51,317 bases of DNA. It comes from an uncultured Clostridium sp. (GTDB lineage Bacteria; Bacillota; Clostridia; Lachnospirales; Lachnospiraceae). How positions within the stretch are numbered: position 1 is the stretch's first letter; each line of letters opens with the position of its first letter. The notes under the pieces were generated by a model. The model was not told the origin of the DNA and searched no databases. It saw only the letters and a program-made list of their open reading frames with translations. Both the position numbers and the translations under genes were made by a program. This document shows, in pieces, positions 7,840 through 15,747 of the stretch. The stretch is from contig CAKSBP010000025.1 of the NCBI GenBank assembly GCA_934438135.1, positions 1 through 51,317 on the forward strand. The letters run 5' to 3'.

Positions 7840-7868
7840 ATTCTACCACATTATACATTATTTTTCAA
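7840..7868 (-). promoter_or_regulatory. secG promoter
   Basis: Minus strand TTGAAA (7863-7868), 17-bp spacer, TAGAAT (7840-7845). Confidence 0.75.
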
Positions 7869-7882
7869 CAACTAATTCAAAA

Positions 7883-7911
7883 GGAGCAAATGTCCCGGAC
7901 ACATCTGCTCC
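7883..7911 (-). terminator. Terminator hairpin of gpmI
   Basis: Stem GGAGCAGATGT / ACATTTGCTCC around a GTCCGGG-type loop, 23 bp past the gpmI stop, followed on the minus strand by TTTTGAATTAG. The U-tract is short. Confidence 0.75.
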
Positions 7912-7933
7912 TTCCTACTTTTTTATCTGAAAG

Positions 7934-9478
7934 TTACTTCTTTATTAGAAGAGATTTCCCTGTCATTTCTTCTGGCTGTTTCATCTCCATCATTTCTAAT
8001 AATGTTGGAGCAATATCAGCCAGGCATCCACCTTCTCTTAACGTATAAGCTTCATCGTAGTTTACAAGAATAAATGGAACAGGATTTGTTGTATGTGCTG
8101 TAAATGGCGCACCTGTATTGTAATCAATAAGCTGTTCTGCATTACCATGATCAGCACAGATAAACATCTGTCCATCCACTTCTTTGACTGCTTCTACCGC
8201 CATGCCTACACATTTATCAACTGCTTCTATCGCTTTGATTGCAGCCTCTTCTACACCTGTATGGCCTACCATATCAGGGTTGGCAAAATTTACGATAATT
8301 ACGTCATATTTATTGGATTTGATTGCATCTACTAAACCATCAGCTACCTGGAATGCACTCATTTCAGGCTGCAAATCATAAGTTGCAACCTTTGGAGATT
8401 TTACAAGAAGTCTTTCTTCACCTTCGTTTGGCTCTTCTTTCCCACCATTGAAGAAGAAGGTAACATGTGCATATTTTTCTGTTTCGGCTGTTCTTAACTG
8501 TGTTTTTCCATTCTTAGCAAGATATTCACCAAGAGTATTTGTAATTTCTGTCTTATGAAAAGCAACAATTTTATTTGGAATTGTTACGTCATATTCTGTA
8601 AAAGTAACAAAAGTTGTCTTAATTCTTCCATTTTTACGTTGGAAGCCTGTAAATTCATCATCACAGAATGTTCTTGTAATTTCTCTTGCACGGTCTGGAC
8701 GGAAATTATAGAAAATAACAGAATCTTTATCTTTTACAGTAGCAACTGGCTTACCATCTTTTTCTACAACTGTAGGAAGAACGAATTCATCATTTTCTCC
8801 TTTATCGTAAGACTGCTGTACAGCTTCTACTGCTGAAGATGCAGAAACACCTTCTCCTTCTGCTAATACTTTATAAGCTTTTTCTACACGATCCCAGCGG
8901 TTATCACGATCCATTACATAGTAACGTCCCATAACGGAAGCGATTTCACCAACACCGATTTCTTTCATTTTTGCTTCTGCCTGCTCTACAAAACCTTTTC
9001 CAGATTTCGGGTCAGTATCACGACCGTCTAAGAATGCATGTAAATATACATTCTTCAAACCGTTTCTCTTAGCAAGTTCTAATAAGCCATACATATGTGT
9101 ATTATGGCTGTGAACACCACCATTGGATAACAAACCAAATAAATGTAAGTCAGAATTATTTTTTTTGCAGTTTTCAACTGCTTCTAATAATGCTTTGTTT
9201 TCAAAGAAAGTGCCATCTTCAATCTCTTTTGTAATTCTGGTAAGTTCCTGATAGACAATACGTCCAGCACCCATGTTTAAATGGCCGACTTCAGAATTCC
9301 CCATCTGTCCATCTGGAAGACCAACAGCCAAGCCGCTTGCATAGCCTTTTACAAAAGGATATTCTTTCATTAGTTTATCCATAACTGGGGTTTTCGCTTC
9401 TTTTACAGCATTTGCCTGTTCTTTATCATTCAATCCATAACCATCTAAAATCATTAAAACAGTAGGTTTTTTACTCAT
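7934..9478 (-). CDS. gpmI: 2,3-bisphosphoglycerate-independent phosphoglycerate mutase
   Basis: 514 residues; interconverts 3- and 2-phosphoglycerate through a phosphoserine with two Mn ions, in cytosolic glycolysis. Evidence: TVLMILDGYGLN at the N-terminus, the catalytic serine motif QMGNSEVGHLNMGAGR, FLDGRDTDPKSG, YNFRPDRAREI, and C-terminal metal motifs NFANPDMVGHTG and ADHGNAE. The start is the ATG ending at 9478, preceded by AAAGGAG. The longer frame to 9517 would begin in the intergenic hairpin. It is the last of the gapA-pgk-tpiA-gpmI series. Confidence 0.97.
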   Translation of the reverse strand: MSKKPTVLMILDGYGLNDKEQANAVKEAKTPVMDKLMKEYPFVKGYASGLAVGLPDGQMGNSEVGHLNMGAGRIVYQELTRITKEIEDGTFFENKALLEAVENCKKNNSDLHLFGLLSNGGVHSHNTHMYGLLELAKRNGLKNVYLHAFLDGRDTDPKSGKGFVEQAEAKMKEIGVGEIASVMGRYYVMDRDNRWDRVEKAYKVLAEGEGVSASSAVEAVQQSYDKGENDEFVLPTVVEKDGKPVATVKDKDSVIFYNFRPDRAREITRTFCDDEFTGFQRKNGRIKTTFVTFTEYDVTIPNKIVAFHKTEITNTLGEYLAKNGKTQLRTAETEKYAHVTFFFNGGKEEPNEGEERLLVKSPKVATYDLQPEMSAFQVADGLVDAIKSNKYDVIIVNFANPDMVGHTGVEEAAIKAIEAVDKCVGMAVEAVKEVDGQMFICADHGNAEQLIDYNTGAPFTAHTTNPVPFILVNYDEAYTLREGGCLADIAPTLLEMMEMKQPEEMTGKSLLIKK

Positions 9479-9518
9479 CGTTGTACTCCTTTTGTTCTTA
9501 CAATTTACTTTCAGCAAA

Positions 9519-9548
9519 GCAGACGGACTACCGAAATAGCCCGCCTGC
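9519..9548 (-). other. Strong hairpin in the tpiA-gpmI intergenic region
   Basis: A 12-bp stem with two G-U pairs (GCAGGCGGGCTA / TAGTCCGTCTGC) around a TTTCGG loop in the minus-strand transcript. No U-tract follows (TTTGCTG), so it is more likely a stability or processing element that adjusts gpmI expression than a full terminator. Confidence 0.55.
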
Positions 9549-9589
9549 TGTTTTTCAATTACAAGCCCGACATGCCAGAGCTTATACTA

Positions 9590-10339
9590 TTATTTATTAT
9601 AGTTTACGATTTGACCAAAATCAGGTTTCAGAGAAGCTCCTCCGACCAAACCGCCATCGATATCAGGCTGTGCAAATAATTCAGGAGCACTTGCTACTGA
9701 AACACTTCCTCCATACTGAATACGAATAGCCGCTGCAGTCGACTCATCGTAAATTTCACCGATGCATTTACGGATTGCGGAGCACACTTCCTGTGCCTGT
9801 TCTGTCGTTGCAACTTTTCCAGTTCCGATAGCCCAGATTGGTTCATATGCGATAACAGCTGTTTTTGCCTGCTCACTTGTTACATTTAAGAAAGCAATTT
9901 TAATCTGTTGACGAATCCAGTCAATTGTGATTCCCTGTTCTCTCTGAGTCAATGATTCACCACAGCAGATAATAGGAGTCAGTCCATGTTCAAATGCTTT
10001 TAAAACCTTTTTATTAACTGTTTCATTCGTCTCAGCGAAATATTCTCTTCTCTCGGAATGTCCGATAATGACATATTTAACACCAATGTCAGTTAACATA
10101 TCAGGAGCAATCTCACCAGTGTAGGCACCTTTTTCTTCGTAGAACATATTTTCAGCACCAATCTGAATGTTTGTTCCCTTAGTAGCTTCGATTGCTGTTG
10201 TTAATGAAATAGCTGGTACACAGAATACAACATCTACTTCATCATTTTTTACTAATGGTTTTAACTCTTCTATTAATTTAACTGTTTCACTAGGAGTTTT
10301 ATTCATCTTCCAGTTTCCAGCGATAATTTTTTTACGCAT
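9590..10339 (-). CDS. tpiA: Triosephosphate isomerase
   Basis: 249 residues, usual length. Interconverts dihydroxyacetone phosphate and glyceraldehyde 3-phosphate. Active-site signatures are present: GNWKMNK (Lys), VIGHSERREYF (His) and IAYEPIWAIGTGK (Glu), plus the C-terminal phosphate loop IQYGGSVS and GLVGGASL. It follows pgk by 29 bp without a terminator, so the two are probably co-transcribed. Its dihydroxyacetone phosphate substrate is also the expected precursor for the aldolase of the biosynthetic operon downstream, though no direct genetic link is seen. Confidence 0.98.
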   Translation of the reverse strand: MRKKIIAGNWKMNKTPSETVKLIEELKPLVKNDEVDVVFCVPAISLTTAIEATKGTNIQIGAENMFYEEKGAYTGEIAPDMLTDIGVKYVIIGHSERREYFAETNETVNKKVLKAFEHGLTPIICCGESLTQREQGITIDWIRQQIKIAFLNVTSEQAKTAVIAYEPIWAIGTGKVATTEQAQEVCSAIRKCIGEIYDESTAAAIRIQYGGSVSVASAPELFAQPDIDGGLVGGASLKPDFGQIVNYNK

Positions 10340-10368
10340 AACCCATTCTCCTTCTTATCGAAAATTAA

Positions 10369-11565
10369 TTATTTATCGTTTGCTGCAACTACGCCTGGTA
10401 AATCTTTTCCCTCTAAAAATTCAAGACTTGCACCACCACCTGTGGAGATATGTGTCATCTTGTCACCAAATCCTAAAATGTTAACAGCAGCAGCAGAATC
10501 TCCACCACCGATAATTGTTGTAGCATCTAAGTCAGCCATAGCTTTTGCAACTGCAACTGTACCAGCTGCGAAGTTAGACATTTCGAAACATCCCATTGGT
10601 CCGTTCCAGACAACTGTCTTAGCATCTGCTAAAGCATCTGCAAATAATTTCTGAGTAGCTGGTCCGATGTCAAGACCTTCCCATCCATCAGGAATATCTT
10701 CTTCTTTTGCAATAACTTTTGTATTAGCATCATTAGCAAAGTTATCAGCGATTACAGTATCAATAGGAATTAATAATTTAACTCCTTTTTCTTCTGCTTT
10801 TTTCAGCATGTCTAATGCATACTGTTTGTAGTCTTCCTCTAATAAGGAATTACCAACTTTTTTTCCTTGTGCTGCCATGAATGTATAAGCCATTCCACCA
10901 CCGATAATTAATGTATCAACTTTGTCTAACAGATTGTTAATAACAGAAATCTTAGAAGAAACTTTTGCACCACCAAGAATGGCTGCAAAAGGTCTTTCTG
11001 GATTATTTACAGCATTTCCCAAGAAATCAATTTCTTTCTGCATCAGGTAACCTACAACAGCTGTATCAACGAACTGTGTAACACCAACGTTAGAACAGTG
11101 TGCTCTATGTGCTGTACCAAAAGCATCGTTTACAAAGATTTCGCATAAAGAAGCTAATTCTTTGCTGAATGCTTCGCCATTCTTTGTTTCTTCTGCTCTA
11201 TAACGTGTATTTTCTAATAAAACAACATCACCATCGTTCATAGCAGCTACAGCAGCTTTTGCATTTTCACCAACTACGTTAGCGTCAGCAGCAAATTTAA
11301 CTTCCTGTCCTAATAATTCAGATAATCTTTTCGCAACTGGAGCTAAAGATAATTCTGGTTTTGGTTCTCCCTTAGGTTTTCCTAAATGGGAGCATAAAAT
11401 AACTTTACCGCCGTCACCAATTAATTTTTTAATAGTAGGAAGAGCAGCTACTAAACGGTTTTCATCTGTAATCTTGCCATCCTGTAAAGGTACATTGAAA
11501 TCACAACGTACTAATACTTTTTTACCTTTAACGTTGATATCATCAACTGATTTTTTATTTAACAT
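10369..11565 (-). CDS. pgk: Phosphoglycerate kinase
   Basis: 398 residues; makes ATP from 1,3-bisphosphoglycerate. Evidence: VLVRCDFNVPLQ, LCSHLGKPKG, AFGTAHRAH, AILGGAKVSSKI, VVWNGPMGCFE and GGGDSAAA. The start ending at 11565 is set by AAAGGAG 8 nt upstream and by family length. The frame stays open 33 codons further to 11664 (MLRSGSAWMAAVSGMRASG...), but that stretch is GC-rich, lies in the leader and has no PGK homology. A gapA terminator lies upstream, so pgk depends on read-through or on a weak local promoter. Confidence 0.97.
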   Translation of the reverse strand: MLNKKSVDDINVKGKKVLVRCDFNVPLQDGKITDENRLVAALPTIKKLIGDGGKVILCSHLGKPKGEPKPELSLAPVAKRLSELLGQEVKFAADANVVGENAKAAVAAMNDGDVVLLENTRYRAEETKNGEAFSKELASLCEIFVNDAFGTAHRAHCSNVGVTQFVDTAVVGYLMQKEIDFLGNAVNNPERPFAAILGGAKVSSKISVINNLLDKVDTLIIGGGMAYTFMAAQGKKVGNSLLEEDYKQYALDMLKKAEEKGVKLLIPIDTVIADNFANDANTKVIAKEEDIPDGWEGLDIGPATQKLFADALADAKTVVWNGPMGCFEMSNFAAGTVAVAKAMADLDATTIIGGGDSAAAVNILGFGDKMTHISTGGGASLEFLEGKDLPGVVAANDK

Positions 11566-11584
11566 GACATAAACTCCTTTCAAA

Positions 11585-11665
11585 GCCATCCACCTTTCCG
11601 TAGCCATACCCGACGCGCGCATGCCGGATACAGCAGCCATCCAGGCAGAACCGCTTCGCAACATT
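11585..11665 (-). other. GC-rich structured pgk leader
   Basis: The gapA-pgk gap holds an 80-bp stretch far more GC-rich than its surroundings, with possible short stems such as TATCCG/CGGGTA. It is in frame with pgk but has no coding support. It may be a structured 5' UTR. I do not recognise a riboswitch class in it. Confidence 0.35.
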
Positions 11666-11690
11666 TTCTATAACTTTATAGGAAAAGACC

Positions 11691-11718
11691 AAAAAGGCCC
11701 GGCCCTAAAGACCGGACC
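11691..11718 (-). terminator. Terminator after gapA
   Basis: Minus strand GGTCCGG-TCTTTAG-GGCCGGGCC followed by TTTTT; GC-rich stem about 38 bp past the gapA stop. Confidence 0.85.
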
Positions 11719-11755
11719 TATATAGGCCAATATGAAACCAAATATTATCTTTGAA

Positions 11756-12763
11756 TTATGCTAATTCAGCGAAGTATTTGATAGTTCTAACCATCTGGCT
11801 TGTGTATGAATTTTCATTATCATACCAGGAAACAACCTTAACCATTGTTGTGCCATCTCCCATATCCATACATTTTGTCTGTGTTGCATCGAATAAAGAA
11901 CCAAATCTCATACCAACGATATCGGAAGATACGATTTCATCTTCTGTGTAACCAAAAGATTCAGATGTAGCAGCTTTCATAGCTTCATTAACCTGAGCTT
12001 CTGTTACTGTTCCTTCACAGATGGCAATTAACTGTGTTAAAGAACCTGTAGGGGTAGGAACACGCTGAGCACAGCCATCTAATACACCATTTAATTCAGG
12101 AATAACTAAACCAATTGCTTTAGCAGCACCTGTAGAGTTAGGAACGATATTAACAGCAGCTGCACGAGCTCTTCTTAAATCACCTTTTCTCTGAGGTCCA
12201 TCAAGTGTCATCTGATCACCTGTGTAAGCATGGATTGTTGTCATATAACCTTTTTTGATTTTAGCTAAGTTGTTTAATGTGTTAGCCATAGGTGCTAAAC
12301 AGTTTGTTGTACAAGATGCTGCAGAAATTACTGTATCATCTTTGGATAATGTTTTTTCATTTACGCTGTAAACGATTGTAGGAAGATCATTTCCTGCAGG
12401 AGCAGAAATAACAACTTTCTTAGCACCAGCTTTGATATGAGCTTCAGATTTAGCTTTTGATGTGTAGAATCCTGTACACTCAAGAACTACATCAACACCG
12501 ATTTCTCCCCAAGGAAGTTCTTCTGCATTAGCTTTTGCATAAATTTTGATTTCTTTTCCGTCAACTACGATAGAATCTTCTTTTGCTTCAACAGATTTAT
12601 CATATTTTCCCTGTGATGAATCATATTTTAATAAGTGAGCTAACATTTTAGGACTTGTTAAGTCATTGATTGCTACTACTTCATATCCTTCAGCTCCAAA
12701 CATTTGTCTGAATGCAAGACGTCCGATACGTCCAAACCCATTAATTGCTACTTTTACTGCCAT
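11756..12763 (-). CDS. gapA: Glyceraldehyde-3-phosphate dehydrogenase, type I
   Basis: 335 residues; NAD-dependent oxidation of glyceraldehyde 3-phosphate. The Rossmann start VAINGFGRIGRLAFRQM, the catalytic Cys in ISAASCTTNCLAP, TTIHAYTGDQ, the arginine region PQRKGDLRRARAAAVNIVP and the end SWYDNENSYTSQMVRT are diagnostic. AGGAGG is well placed before the ATG. It has its own promoter and terminator. The strongly biased codon use (few codons per amino acid) is as expected for a very highly expressed gene. Confidence 0.98.
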   Translation of the reverse strand: MAVKVAINGFGRIGRLAFRQMFGAEGYEVVAINDLTSPKMLAHLLKYDSSQGKYDKSVEAKEDSIVVDGKEIKIYAKANAEELPWGEIGVDVVLECTGFYTSKAKSEAHIKAGAKKVVISAPAGNDLPTIVYSVNEKTLSKDDTVISAASCTTNCLAPMANTLNNLAKIKKGYMTTIHAYTGDQMTLDGPQRKGDLRRARAAAVNIVPNSTGAAKAIGLVIPELNGVLDGCAQRVPTPTGSLTQLIAICEGTVTEAQVNEAMKAATSESFGYTEDEIVSSDIVGMRFGSLFDATQTKCMDMGDGTTMVKVVSWYDNENSYTSQMVRTIKYFAELA

Positions 12764-12890
12764 GATAAATATTCCTCCTATGAATAAATAATTTTATAAT
12801 TACTGTTCTTGTCCCAAGGACGGAGCAGTGATTAATTCCATAAACATGGTATGTCCCAGATTGTTTCAAATTTCACAATCTACATTTAAC

Positions 12891-12919
12891 ATTTTAACTA
12901 ATAAGTTCCAAAATTTCAA
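12891..12919 (-). promoter_or_regulatory. gapA promoter
   Basis: Minus strand TTGAAA (12914-12919), 17-bp spacer, TAAAAT (12891-12896), giving a leader of about 120 nt. That leader contains two GGGACA segments about 55 bp apart whose role is unknown. Confidence 0.65.
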
Positions 12920-12952
12920 GAGGAAAATTACTTTTTTTTCGAAAAGGTTTTT

Positions 12953-14608
12953 CTAGTCTAACTCTTCTTTTAAATATTCTGCTATATTCATGGAATGATC
13001 AGAAATTCTCTCTAGATTTACGAGGGTGTCCACAAATAAAACGCCTGCTTCTGTCGTGCAGAATTCATTGGAAAGACGAGAGACATGAGACTCTCTCATC
13101 TCCTGTTCCATCGCATCTACAAGGTCTTCGCTCTTTACTACATTCTGGACATATTCCATATTTTCTGTTTCTCTGGCAAGAACAGCATTTTCATAGGCGT
13201 CCAGTGTCTGCCTGCTTATTTTTCTTAAATCCGCAATAGCTTCTTCTGAAAATACTAGATTTTTCTTTCTCATATGCAGTGACATTTCTGCAAGATTTTC
13301 TGCATGATCACCTACTCGTTCCATATTACTGATTGTATAAAACATATGATTCACAATCAGCTGCTGCCTCTCGGATAGGGATAGTTTGTTAATTTTTATT
13401 AAATATTGGGTGATATAATGTTCCAACTTGTCAATTATTTCCTCTTGTTCAATCACTTTTTCTTCCTTATTCTTCCTGTCTATAAGACATTCTATCGATA
13501 ATCGACAGTTGTCTAAAGAAATTTTTCCCATCTGAATAATTTCTTTTTCAGCTGTTTCAATAGCAAAAGATGGTGTCTCAAGAATACGATCATCTAAATG
13601 CTTCAGCGTTTCTCTAATAAGATTATGTTCCTCATTTTCGTCATTATCCTTTACAAGTACACCAGACACTTTAACCAGCAGATTTGCAAATGGAAATAAT
13701 AGAATTGTATTAGTAATATTAAAAATTGTATGAAAAATAGAAATATCAACACTACTAATCGAGCTGACCGCAAATGCATGATTCAAGGCAAAAATGATAT
13801 ATAGTGCAATACCAAATACAATAGCTCCAACTGCATTAAATAAAAGATGAATCACTGCTGCCCGTTTTGCCGTTTTATTGGCTCCCGTACTGGATAAAAG
13901 GGCTGTAATACAAGTTCCTATGTTTTGTCCCAGTGTAATGTAAACGGCACTGTTCCAGTTTACAACTCCATTCAGGGCAAGTGTCTGAAGAATACCAACG
14001 GATGCAGAAGAACTCTGTATAATAGCTGTAACAGCAGCTCCAGCAAGAATACCTAAGAACGGTTTTTTTCCTAATACAGCAAATGCATTGGAAAACAAAG
14101 GAGAATCACTATAGGGTTCAATTGCGGATGACATAAATTCAAGCCCTATGAATAAAATACCGAATCCAGTCAGAATTTCTCCCGCATCCTGTTTTTTTTC
14201 TGTTTTTGCAGACATAACAACAAATGCACCAATTCCAACCAGAAGAGGTGCAAAAAAAGATGGCTTAAATACAGCCGCCCATGGAATTTCATTTAAAGAT
14301 ACAATCCAACTTGTTATGGTGGTTCCCACATTAGCTCCCATAATAATTCCGGTTGCCTGGGTAAGTGTCAGTAAACCCGCATTTACAAATCCAACAACCA
14401 TAACCGTAGTAGCCGAACTGCTCTGTATAATAGCAGTAGTTAAGGAGCCTACCAAAACCGCCATAAATCTGTTACTTGTCAGAATTTCAAGAAAATGTTT
14501 CATTTTTTCTCCAGCTGCTTTCTGCAGTCCGTCACCCATAATATGCATTCCATAAAGAAACATTCCCAATCCTCCTGCAAAGGAAAATAAGGTTTCCAAT
14601 AATTCCAT
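12953..14608 (-). CDS. Na/Pi-cotransporter family protein with PhoU-like tail
   Basis: 551-residue inner-membrane protein. The N-terminal 320 residues form two inverted repeats carrying the SLC34/NptA signature, QSSSATT in the first and QSSSASV in the second, with about eight membrane helices. The C-terminal 200 residues are cytosolic PhoU-like helices (NMERVGDHAENLAEMS and NLERISDHSMNIAEYL). Such proteins import phosphate with sodium. It lies 87 bp downstream of the last gene of the biosynthetic operon with no evident terminator between, so it may receive read-through from it. Confidence 0.93.
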   Translation of the reverse strand: MELLETLFSFAGGLGMFLYGMHIMGDGLQKAAGEKMKHFLEILTSNRFMAVLVGSLTTAIIQSSSATTVMVVGFVNAGLLTLTQATGIIMGANVGTTITSWIVSLNEIPWAAVFKPSFFAPLLVGIGAFVVMSAKTEKKQDAGEILTGFGILFIGLEFMSSAIEPYSDSPLFSNAFAVLGKKPFLGILAGAAVTAIIQSSSASVGILQTLALNGVVNWNSAVYITLGQNIGTCITALLSSTGANKTAKRAAVIHLLFNAVGAIVFGIALYIIFALNHAFAVSSISSVDISIFHTIFNITNTILLFPFANLLVKVSGVLVKDNDENEEHNLIRETLKHLDDRILETPSFAIETAEKEIIQMGKISLDNCRLSIECLIDRKNKEEKVIEQEEIIDKLEHYITQYLIKINKLSLSERQQLIVNHMFYTISNMERVGDHAENLAEMSLHMRKKNLVFSEEAIADLRKISRQTLDAYENAVLARETENMEYVQNVVKSEDLVDAMEQEMRESHVSRLSNEFCTTEAGVLFVDTLVNLERISDHSMNIAEYLKEELD

Positions 14609-14695
14609 TTATCAGCCCTCCATAACGTGCAATTCTAATTCTATTTTCTCCTCAACAGCTGAAATTATGCACCGTTCTGAAAGGCTTAAATCATA

Positions 14696-15391
14696 CTACT
14701 TTCCACATCGTAATTCTTGATACACTTCAAAAAAACTTTCAATTTCCGGGAATCCAACACCCATTCCTTCCAAATATTCATTCGCCAGTTTTCTTCTTAT
14801 TTCATCAGATGGTGCTTTCCCTTTATCGCTGTCACGTACTTTTGCATACCCAAGAATATAATAGGACACCGCAATGTCATATTCCTTTGGTGCCCTGCAG
14901 GCATCCAGAAAATCAATTACAAGCGGTTTCTTATCTGCCCCAAACACAATATTTGCTGGATGAAAATCACCATGACAGAATGCATCTCCGTCTGGAAGCC
15001 TTGCAATTTTCCGCATAAGTTTCCAATCTCCTCCTGCCTGAAATAAAAGAACATCTTTATAGGATCTAAGTTTATCTCCTTTACAGGCTAGAATCTGTTT
15101 ATGTAAAGAAATAAGCATCTGCTTTAAATAAGCATTTTCTTTTTCCTGTGTAAATGTATGAAAAAACTCTTTTCCGTATACTTTATCATATAGAATCCCG
15201 ATTCTTCCTTCTTTTTCAATAATTCCATAACATTTTGGTGACGGGATTCCCGCTTCATTGGCATATTTCGTATTCTTCACCTCATATTTAATTACATCCA
15301 ATATGTATTCTTTATGAAATAATTTTAAAACTCTGCCTTCATCATAATCAAAGATATCTGCTGAATTTCCGTTTGCAATAATGTCCGTCAT
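14696..15391 (-). CDS. APH/choline-kinase-like small-molecule phosphotransferase
   Basis: 231 residues with a protein-kinase-like fold. An ATP-binding lysine is likely in RVLKLF (Lys23), the catalytic loop is CHGDFHPANI (His140, Asp142) and the metal motif is VIDFLDACRAPKEYDIA (Asp160). The family includes aminoglycoside and macrolide phosphotransferases and choline/ethanolamine kinases. It is short for a resistance APH (about 260-300), so the substrate is open. The start at 15391 is chosen for GGGGGATGAAAGG just upstream. Being the last gene of the NRPS operon, it is a candidate tailoring or self-protection kinase acting on the product or on an amino-sugar partner. Confidence 0.8.
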   Translation of the reverse strand: MTDIIANGNSADIFDYDEGRVLKLFHKEYILDVIKYEVKNTKYANEAGIPSPKCYGIIEKEGRIGILYDKVYGKEFFHTFTQEKENAYLKQMLISLHKQILACKGDKLRSYKDVLLFQAGGDWKLMRKIARLPDGDAFCHGDFHPANIVFGADKKPLVIDFLDACRAPKEYDIAVSYYILGYAKVRDSDKGKAPSDEIRRKLANEYLEGMGVGFPEIESFFEVYQELRCGK

Positions 15392-15466
15392 CCTTTCATC
15401 CCCCTGATTTCTGCCTGCATTCATTTTCAGAGGATACCGAAGCACCCTCTGATTTCATTGCGTTTT

Positions 15467-15745
15467 CTATAGATTGTGTAAAGTTTTATAAATATATTCT
15501 GCCAAGTCTCCAACTGTTTCAAATTTTCCTCTTCTCAACATATCATCCTCAAATTCCATTTCAAATTCATCTTCTAGTTTTACAATAAATTTAATGATAT
15601 TCAAAGAATTAATTCCAAGATTTTTTAGCTGTGTATCTTCTGTAATGGAACCTTCAAAATCAATTTCTGCATCCGCAGAAACAATCTCCGAAATGGTCCC
15701 TGTTACCTTTACTGTAACTTCTTCCTGGCTTTGTCCATTTTTCAT
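15467..15745 (-). CDS. Acyl/peptidyl carrier protein
   Basis: 92 residues. The phosphopantetheine site is LGINSLNIIKFIVKLEDEF, with Ser in the NSL triplet about residue 47, followed by the acidic second helix expected of a carrier protein. An unusual N-terminal extension of about 15 residues precedes the fold. It starts 2 bp after the end of the second NRPS gene behind AGGAGG. It would carry an acyl or aminoacyl thioester for the pathway. No dedicated phosphopantetheinyl transferase is encoded in this operon, so the enzyme must come from elsewhere in the genome. Confidence 0.88.
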   Translation of the reverse strand: MKNGQSQEEVTVKVTGTISEIVSADAEIDFEGSITEDTQLKNLGINSLNIIKFIVKLEDEFEMEFEDDMLRRGKFETVGDLAEYIYKTLHNL

Positions 15746-15747
15746 TT

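Noticed and set aside
11566..11664. 33-codon N-terminal extension of PGK
   Set aside because: A good AAAGGAG and the family's normal length support the internal ATG at 11565.
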